Shown here piece by piece: positions 5,577 to 5,957 of a DNA stretch of 5,957 nt. Made by a program: the position numbers and the translations under genes. Under the pieces are notes generated by a model. It saw only the letters and a program-made list of their open reading frames with translations. It was not told where the DNA came from and ran no database searches. Source of the stretch: an uncultured Dorea sp. Lineage in GTDB: Bacteria; Bacillota; Clostridia; Lachnospirales; Lachnospiraceae. The first letter of the stretch is position 1. Each line of letters starts with the position of its first letter. The stretch spans positions 1 through 5,957 of the forward strand of contig CAJTUQ010000113.1 of assembly GCA_910579335.1 (NCBI GenBank), read 5' to 3'.

Positions 5577-5957
5577 CTATTCTCCTATCAAATACCGGGT
5601 CAGTTCTCCGATTACGTTATCAATGTTAAATGCACATGTTGTCAGCATATCTCTGTCTTTGTTCCTATCGGTATTTACATACCCGTTTATTGCGCCGCAC
5701 CACTCTGCCTCATCCCACCCCTTAAGAAATCTGACATCACCCGTAAACTTGACATCATGCGTAATGGAGTCAGACAATACACATGGCAGGAAAGACATCT
5801 GGGCCTCAACCGCAGTCGCAGGCATACCCTCGAATCTTGACGGCATAACCAACACATCCATAGCACTATAGATATCCGGAATATCATCCCTGTCCTGAAG
5901 AAAGAAAACCTTCTTTTCAAGTTTTAATAGCCTCACCTTTCTCTTAATTGAATCTTT
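5577..5957 (-). CDS. Glycosyltransferase, GT4 family (5'-truncated by window edge)
   Basis: These are the last 126 residues of a GT4 glycosyltransferase; the reading frame is open to the window edge at 5957. The fragment covers most of the C-terminal nucleotide-sugar domain: VFFLQDRDDIPDIYSAMDV (17-35 of the fragment), then MPSRFEGMPATAVEAQ with the EX7E pair E43/E51, then LPCVLSDSITHDVK (57-70). These resemble EpsF-like enzymes of Firmicute exopolysaccharide loci. The acceptor domain is outside the window. The stop TAG (5577-5579) lies only 2 nt before the kinase start, and the kinase ribosome binding site (AGGAGA, 5581-5586) lies inside this gene, so the two are coupled. Donor sugar unknown. 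An internal ATG at 5936 is only a mid-gene Met, not the start. Confidence 0.88.
   Translation of the reverse strand, partial: KDSIKRKVRLLKLEKKVFFLQDRDDIPDIYSAMDVLVMPSRFEGMPATAVEAQMSFLPCVLSDSITHDVKFTGDVRFLKGWDEAEWCGAINGYVNTDRNKDRDMLTTCAFNIDNVIGELTRYLIGE

Noticed and set aside
5687..5920. Second minus-strand open frame in the partial GT4 region
   Set aside because: The other frame contains the GT4 EX7E signature and ends next to the kinase start; this one is Arg/Cys-rich out-of-frame translation.

Overview
The window is a single block of minus-strand genes from what looks like a capsular or exopolysaccharide (cell-surface glycan) locus. The strong AGGAGG-type ribosome binding sites, and the resemblance of the outer genes to EpsF-like family 4 glycosyltransferases and TupA-like ATP-grasp proteins, suggest a low-to-moderate GC Firmicute, probably a Clostridia/Lachnospiraceae-type bacterium. 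That placement is an inference from protein style, not a database result. Nothing in the window marks a mobile element, RNA gene or CRISPR array.

In transcription order (high to low coordinates) it holds: the C-terminal part of a GT4 glycosyltransferase (5577-5957, start outside the window); a GHMP kinase of the HddA type (4588-5574); an extended short-chain dehydrogenase/epimerase (3608-4576); a two-domain protein joining an HddC-type sugar nucleotidyltransferase to a GmhB-like HAD domain (2355-3608); the SIS-domain isomerase GmhA (1808-2365); a second, complete GT4 glycosyltransferase (691-1779); and the N-terminal 226 residues of a TupA-like ATP-grasp protein (1-678, continuing past the window). 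Gaps are at most about 28 nt and two junctions overlap, so this is one tightly coupled operon segment. No promoter or terminator is visible, and no stretch over 300 bases lacks a gene.

Together, GmhA, HddA, HddC and GmhB are the known route from sedoheptulose 7-phosphate to GDP-D-glycero-alpha-D-manno-heptose. The SDR could modify the activated sugar, the two GT4 enzymes would build it into a repeat unit, and the ATP-grasp protein could attach an amino acid or similar group.

The most notable observation concerns the GmhB-like half of the fusion. Its HAD motif I reads FLVRDGIL where the family has FLDRDGT(I/L), so the nucleophilic Asp is Val. The whole zinc-loop/CRKPxPG segment, which carries the motif III Lys, is missing by a clean in-frame deletion. 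The nucleotidyltransferase half looks intact. The operon therefore appears to encode a heptose pathway whose built-in phosphatase is dead or has a different, non-catalytic role.
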